From Chloroflexota bacterium (GTDB taxonomy: Bacteria; Chloroflexota; UBA6077; CF-72), in the NCBI GenBank assembly GCA_019242065.1, contig JAFAWJ010000833.1, positions 1 through 9,280 on the forward strand: a stretch of 9,280 nt of DNA, in the 5' to 3' direction. The position numbers and the translations under genes are program-made. The notes under the pieces were generated by a model that was given only the letters and a program-made list of their open reading frames with translations, was not told the origin of the DNA and did not search any database. Positions 5,748 through 9,280 of this stretch are shown here, one piece after another. Position 1 is the first letter of the stretch. Every line of letters starts with the position of its first letter.

Positions 5748-6941
5748 TTAGCTGAGGGTGCGGAGTCCGCCGGGTGACCGAGCTGAGCTGCGCCACAGGC
5801 GTTGGCTGGCCAGGGCGGCGCCGTCGACCATCGCTTGCAGCTTGGCCCACGCGACCTGCGCGTCCATGCGCCCGCCGAAACCACAGTCTGTTCCAGCGAT
5901 CACGTTTTCGCGACCGACCACCTCCGCGTAGCGCACCAGCCGGTCGGCGACGACTTCGGGATGCTCGACGACCGGCGTCTTGTGCGTGACGACGCCGGGG
6001 ATGAGCACTTTCCCTTCGGGCAAGTGCACATCCTGCCACACGCGCCACTCATGTTCGTGGCGCGGGTTTGCCGCCTCCACGTAATAGGCGCCGGCCCGCA
6101 CCTGCAACAGGAGGTCCACGATGTCGCGGAGCGCGATATCCGTCACGTGCGGCCCGGGCCAGCTGCCCCAGCAGATGTGGTAGCGGATGCGGTCTTCAGG
6201 CAAGCCCGCCAGTCCGTGGTTCAGCGCGTCGACGCGGATCTGGGCAAAGCGACGATACTCTTCGAGGCTCGGTTCGGGATTGAGCATGTCCCAGGTGTCG
6301 GGCAAGCCAGGATCGTCGATCTGCAGCACCAGGCCAGCCTCGACGATGGCGCGGTACTCCTCGCGCATGGCCTCGCCGATCGCAAACAGAAACGCCTCTT
6401 CGGTGGCGTAGTACCGGTTCTGGCCGCGACCGAACGTACCCGGCGCGATAGCGGTCAGGAACAGCTCGGCGGGCGGCTGTATCTTGACGACCGCGGCGCG
6501 CAGGTTGTCGATGTCCGACTTCACAAGCGCCTGGCCGCGGTACGCGATCGGGCCGGTACACACCGCCTGTGTGCCGCCTGGGCGCCGACCCCAGCTACTG
6601 TCGCGATAGAAGCTCTCGAACTTCCGCCAGTCGCGGCGGGCGAAGAAACCCTCGCGCGATTCCGCGCGTTCGAAGCCACTCAGGCGATCCTCGGCGTACG
6701 CGAGGAAATTGGTCTTGCTGCACTCCCCGTCGTTGATCACGTCCAGGCCGACTTCTGACTGGTGTCGCACGACGTCCGTCACGGCGTCTGGAATGCGCGC
6801 CGAGCGCGCGTGGTCGTCGTAGGCATCGCCGCGCATCTTGGCGGCGTTCAAATCAGCCAGGTCTGCCGGTCGGGGCAGACTGCCGGCATGCGTGGTAAGA
6901 ATCCGCTGCGTGCTCCGCTGCATGTCGCTGCTCGCTTCCAT
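5748..6941 (-). CDS. MetE-like cobalamin-independent methionine synthase-family protein (C-terminal domain type)
   Basis: Zinc-dependent alkyl/methyl transferase of 397 aa matching only the catalytic barrel of MetE; the N-terminal MetE half is absent. Zinc ligands are H255 and C257 (YHICWGSW), E289 (YYVEAANPRHEHE) and C353 (TDCGFGG). The acid/base residues are probably D209/D210 (QIDDPGLPD) and H320 (VVTHKTP). The N-terminus has the family start TTHAGSLPRP (16-25). Start is the ATG at 6941; an in-frame ATG at 6923 would remove six residues and has a comparably poor ribosome site. The protein ends with about 14 residues beyond the usual family end (after ASQRLW). Known relatives include stand-alone 'core' MetE and epoxyalkane:coenzyme M transferase. 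With a luciferase-like oxidoreductase 137 bp upstream on the same strand, a catabolic transfer or demethylation role seems as likely as methionine synthesis. Confidence 0.85.
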   Translation of the reverse strand: MEASSDMQRSTQRILTTHAGSLPRPADLADLNAAKMRGDAYDDHARSARIPDAVTDVVRHQSEVGLDVINDGECSKTNFLAYAEDRLSGFERAESREGFFARRDWRKFESFYRDSSWGRRPGGTQAVCTGPIAYRGQALVKSDIDNLRAAVVKIQPPAELFLTAIAPGTFGRGQNRYYATEEAFLFAIGEAMREEYRAIVEAGLVLQIDDPGLPDTWDMLNPEPSLEEYRRFAQIRVDALNHGLAGLPEDRIRYHICWGSWPGPHVTDIALRDIVDLLLQVRAGAYYVEAANPRHEHEWRVWQDVHLPEGKVLIPGVVTHKTPVVEHPEVVADRLVRYAEVVGRENVIAGTDCGFGGRMDAQVAWAKLQAMVDGAALASQRLWRSSARSPGGLRTLS

Positions 6942-6953
6942 GGGCAGGGTAGC

Positions 6954-6967
6954 TCACGACCTCGTGA
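6954..6967. promoter_or_regulatory. Inverted repeat just upstream of the MetE-like gene
   Basis: TCACGA-CC-TCGTGA is a perfect 6-bp inverted repeat with a two-base spacer, 12 bp upstream of the start at 6941. It suits a dimeric regulator or a leader hairpin masking the ribosome site. The 137-bp gap also holds two weak 5-bp hairpins just after the upstream LLM stop (7066-7079 and 7036-7051), neither with a T tract. No convincing promoter was seen, so transcription may run through from the upstream gene. Confidence 0.35.
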
Positions 6968-7078
6968 CGTAAAAGACTCGTCGGTAGGCCGCACCCAACA
7001 CCAGTACGCAACAAAGGTGTGGAAGACGTCGAGCGACTGACAACCCTCAGTGCCTGGTGTGCGTAACGAACAGTTTCG

Positions 7079-8035
7079 TCACTCCAGTTGGGGAATGACG
7101 TCGGCGATCAGGCGCTCGAGCTGCTCGCGGTCCTCGGAGACGTCGGCGCCGACCGGGTTGAGCAGCAGCATCTCCGCGCCAGCCTTGCGGACCGCCCGAA
7201 GTCCATCGACCACGTCGTGCGGTGTGCCGGCCACCGGGACGTCCTCGATGCCGGGTACCGAGGTCCCGTAAATGCGCCGCAGGCCCGACTGCACCCGGCT
7301 CCGGGCGCGCGCGACGTCGTCGTCGACCATCAGGTACACCCGTTTGGCGATCGGAAACGTGGCCGGATCGCGTCCCTGCCGCTCCAGCTCGCCGCGCAAC
7401 GTCGCGATCTGCTTCGCGAAGTTGGCAGTCGACGTGCTGCCGGCGCCGAGAAACGCGTCGCCGTGGCGCACCGCGCGGGCGATCGCGCGCGGTGCGTTGG
7501 CTCCGAACCAGATGGGCGGGTGTGGCCGCTGCACGGGTTTGGGCTGGATCGGGAGCTGCTCGACCTGGCGGAACCGGCCCTGGAACGTGACGGTGGGCGC
7601 GTCGGACCAGGCCATTTTCATCAACTGGAGGCCCTCGGTGAACGACGCGACAAAGGTCTCAGGGTTGACGCCAAAGGACCGAAAGGCCCGGAAGCCGCCT
7701 CCGGGTGCGACCCCGACGTCGAGTCGGCCGTGGCTCAGCCGGTCCACCGCGGTGATCGACGCCGCCAGCTGGAGTGGATCGTGCAGCGAGCTCACCAGCA
7801 CACCAACTCCCAGTCGTAGCCGCTCAGTGACCGCGGCCGACCACGCCAGCAGCTCCAGCGGCGCCAGAAAGGGCGTGGGTCCAACCACTTGCTCCAGCAC
7901 CCAGCCACTCTCGAACCCGGCCTGCTCGGCGCGGCTGAGATAGTTGCGCACCGCCGTGGCGTCGAATCCAGCGGTGTCGAGCTGCGGGATCGAGATCGCG
8001 AGTCGCACGCGCTCGGTCGTCGTCGTAGTAGCCAT
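7079..8035 (-). CDS. LLM class flavin/F420-dependent oxidoreductase (luciferase-like)
   Basis: Luciferase-like monooxygenase/F420-type oxidoreductase, 318 aa, a normal size for the (beta/alpha)8 family. Start is the ATG at 8035 with GGAG 10 nt upstream; the TTG immediately before it is not needed. Visible features are the first strand LAISIPQLD (12-20), the helix with SRAEQAGFESGWVLEQ (34-49), the segment LRLGVGVLVSSLHDPLQLAASITAVDRLSHGRLDVGVAPGG split across 73-113 with the family's DRLSxGR and GxxPGG-like motifs, and PHPPIWFGAN (171-180). I cannot decide FMN plus reductase versus F420 from sequence by eye. It diverges from an aldo/keto reductase across an 81-bp gap and is followed on its strand by the MetE-like gene, suggesting a joint oxidative degradation pathway with unknown substrate. 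Confidence 0.9.
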   Translation of the reverse strand: MATTTTTERVRLAISIPQLDTAGFDATAVRNYLSRAEQAGFESGWVLEQVVGPTPFLAPLELLAWSAAVTERLRLGVGVLVSSLHDPLQLAASITAVDRLSHGRLDVGVAPGGGFRAFRSFGVNPETFVASFTEGLQLMKMAWSDAPTVTFQGRFRQVEQLPIQPKPVQRPHPPIWFGANAPRAIARAVRHGDAFLGAGSTSTANFAKQIATLRGELERQGRDPATFPIAKRVYLMVDDDVARARSRVQSGLRRIYGTSVPGIEDVPVAGTPHDVVDGLRAVRKAGAEMLLLNPVGADVSEDREQLERLIADVIPQLE

Positions 8036-8116
8036 CAAAAATCATCTCCAATCCTGGGCCGGGTGGTCACCGTGGAAGAATAGTCATCCTGCCGTCGAGC
8101 CGAGAAAGGATCACCG
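8036..8116. promoter_or_regulatory. Divergent intergenic region of the LLM and AKR genes
   Basis: The 81-bp gap must hold both promoters if the genes are not read from further away. I see the LLM ribosome site (GGAG on the minus strand at 8046-8049), the AKR site AAAGGA at 8105-8110, and a short palindrome GGTG-GT-CACC at 8062-8071 midway. No hexamer pair reaches a convincing promoter score by eye. Confidence 0.3.
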
Positions 8117-8956
8117 TTGACGACAACCACGTCCTTCAACCACATTCTGCCGCATGGCGCGGTCCTGCCCGCCGTTGGATTCGGCACATCGCCCATGGAC
8201 GACCAACTCGCCGAGAAGTGTGTGGCACTGGCGATCGAGGCCGGCTACCGTCTGATCGACACCGCCGAGAATTACGCCAACGAGCGGGGCGTCGGCCGCG
8301 GCGTGCGCGCGGCATCGGTTGCCCGCGAGGAGGTGTTCATCACCACCAAGTTCAACAAGCGCTGGCACGGCGTCGATCTGGCGGCCGAAGCGTTCCAGCG
8401 CAGTGCCGAGCGTCTCGGCGTCGACTACATCGACCTGCTGCTCATCCACTGGCCAAACCCCGCACACGACCGCTACGTGCAGGCCTGGGAGGGTCTGATC
8501 AAGCTGCGTGAGAGCGGTCGCGTGCGGGCCATCGGCACCTCCAACTTCAAGCCGGCCCACCTGCAGCGCATCGTCGACGCAACGGGCGTCACGCCAGAAG
8601 TGAACCAGATTCAGCTGACACCCAGGATCGCCCGCTCCGCCGCCCGCGACTTCCACGCCCGCCACGGCATTGTGACCGAGGCATGGTCGCCGCTCGGCGG
8701 GTTCGGGCCCTCAGTGCTGGACGACCCGCTCATCGTGCGGCTGGCCGAAACCTATCGGCGCACACCGGCGCAAATCATCTTGCGCTGGAACGTCAGTCTC
8801 GGCATCGTGCCGGTGGCGCGCTCCAGCAATGCGGAGCGGATCAAACAGAACCTCGATCTGTTCGACTTCGAGCTCTCGCACGCGGACCTCGTCGCCCTTG
8901 CCGCGCTCGATCAGGGCGAGGCGCAGGCGGCGGACTCGGACCGCCTCGGACACTGA
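8117..8956 (+). CDS. Aldo/keto reductase
   Basis: NADP(H)-dependent carbonyl reductase of 279 aa with the AKR barrel. The TTG at 8117 is chosen because AAAGGA sits six nt upstream and the protein then begins MTTTTSFNHILPHGAVLPAVGFGT, the normal AKR start. The catalytic tetrad is complete: D48 and Y53 (IDTAENY), K78 (FITTKF) and H111 (LLLIHWP). GTSNF (140-144) and NQIQLTP (163-169, usually NQIELHP) follow. The cofactor segment usually reading IPKS is here VARS (233-236), keeping a basic residue at the phosphate-binding position, and R241 of the ERI motif is present, so NADPH is still likely. It resembles the 2,5-diketo-gluconate reductase-type branch. A metallohydrolase starts 36 bp downstream, so the two probably form an operon. 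The substrate is not readable. Confidence 0.93.
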   Translation: MTTTTSFNHILPHGAVLPAVGFGTSPMDDQLAEKCVALAIEAGYRLIDTAENYANERGVGRGVRAASVAREEVFITTKFNKRWHGVDLAAEAFQRSAERLGVDYIDLLLIHWPNPAHDRYVQAWEGLIKLRESGRVRAIGTSNFKPAHLQRIVDATGVTPEVNQIQLTPRIARSAARDFHARHGIVTEAWSPLGGFGPSVLDDPLIVRLAETYRRTPAQIILRWNVSLGIVPVARSSNAERIKQNLDLFDFELSHADLVALAALDQGEAQAADSDRLGH

Positions 8957-8992
8957 AGCCACACCCGCCACGGGCCGCCGTACCCTGCACGC

Positions 8993-9280
8993 ATGATTGT
9001 CGATCTCCACGCGCATTACCATCCGCGCGCCTACGCGGACGCCCTGGGCCGGCTGCCGGGTCAGAGGCGGGCTGGCGGGTTTTCGGGGCCAAACTCGCCG
9101 GTGACCGACGACGAAGCGCACATTCAAACGCGCCTGCAGATGATGGACGACGCGGGCGTCGGGGTGCAGGTGCTGTCGCCGGCCGCCGGCTGGGCGCCGT
9201 ACTCCGACGACCAGACGCTCTCAGTCGAAGCGGCGCGCATCGTCAACGATGCCACGGCGGCACTTGCGGGCCGGATGCCT
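8993..9280 (+). CDS. Amidohydrolase-family (amidohydrolase-2/ACMSD-like) metallohydrolase, 3' end outside window
   Basis: An open frame from the ATG at 8993 runs 96 codons to the window end without a stop. The start MIVDLHAHYHP carries the HxH metal-binding pair (H6, H8) at the end of the first barrel strand. It is followed by a loop and the helix-strand DDAGVGVQVLSPAAGW, as in COG2159-type decarboxylases/hydrolases such as aminocarboxymuconate-semialdehyde decarboxylase. The later metal His and catalytic Asp lie outside the window, so decarboxylase versus hydrolase cannot be settled. No good ribosome site precedes the ATG; coupling to the AKR gene 36 bp upstream may help. In the pathway it would plausibly cleave or decarboxylate a ring or lactone intermediate. 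Confidence 0.8.
   Translation, partial: MIVDLHAHYHPRAYADALGRLPGQRRAGGFSGPNSPVTDDEAHIQTRLQMMDDAGVGVQVLSPAAGWAPYSDDQTLSVEAARIVNDATAALAGRMP

Noticed and set aside
5802..6758. 318-codon plus-strand frame over the MetE-like gene
   Set aside because: It mirrors the conserved minus-strand gene, and its sequence shows no recognisable motif.

Overview
This is a GC-rich bacterial window with tightly packed catabolic genes and frequent GTG and TTG starts. It contains no RNA genes, CRISPR arrays or mobile elements that I can see. The gene mix suggests a free-living soil or sediment heterotroph: a Tat-type lipoprotein solute-binding protein, an enolase-superfamily enzyme, a GYD protein, a luciferase-like oxidoreductase, a stand-alone MetE-like methyltransferase and a DinB-family protein. 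The style resembles uncultured Chloroflexota, or possibly Actinomycetota. That assignment rests on gene content and style, not on a marker gene.

Left part (1-4381): an SDR oxidoreductase (+), a small GYD-domain protein (+), a convergent mandelate-racemase-type enolase-superfamily enzyme (-), and a divergent ABC solute-binding lipoprotein (+). Together these could form a small module for sugar or sugar-acid uptake and oxidation or dehydration. No permease or ATPase genes are present. Two inverted repeats lie in the regulatory gaps, one near 876-888 and one at 2447-2475. The solute-binding gene has a good extended -10 promoter.

Middle (4382-5748): a DinB/DUF664-family protein (+) carries an internal Pro-Thr hexanucleotide repeat. 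The frame between it and the preceding gene holds an echo of that gene's C-terminal tail. A GC-rich hairpin separates it from a convergent run of small genes on the minus strand: an 80-aa hypothetical protein and two overlapping putative small ORFs of 26 and 53 aa.

Right part (5748-9280): on the minus strand, a luciferase-like flavin/F420 oxidoreductase is followed by a MetE-type zinc methyltransferase and then the small ORFs. Divergently on the plus strand, an aldo/keto reductase is followed by the start of an amidohydrolase-2-type metallohydrolase, which is cut off by the window end. This LLM/MetE-like/AKR/amidohydrolase divergon looks like a degradation pathway for an unknown organic compound. 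It is the part of the window most likely to hold undescribed biochemistry.
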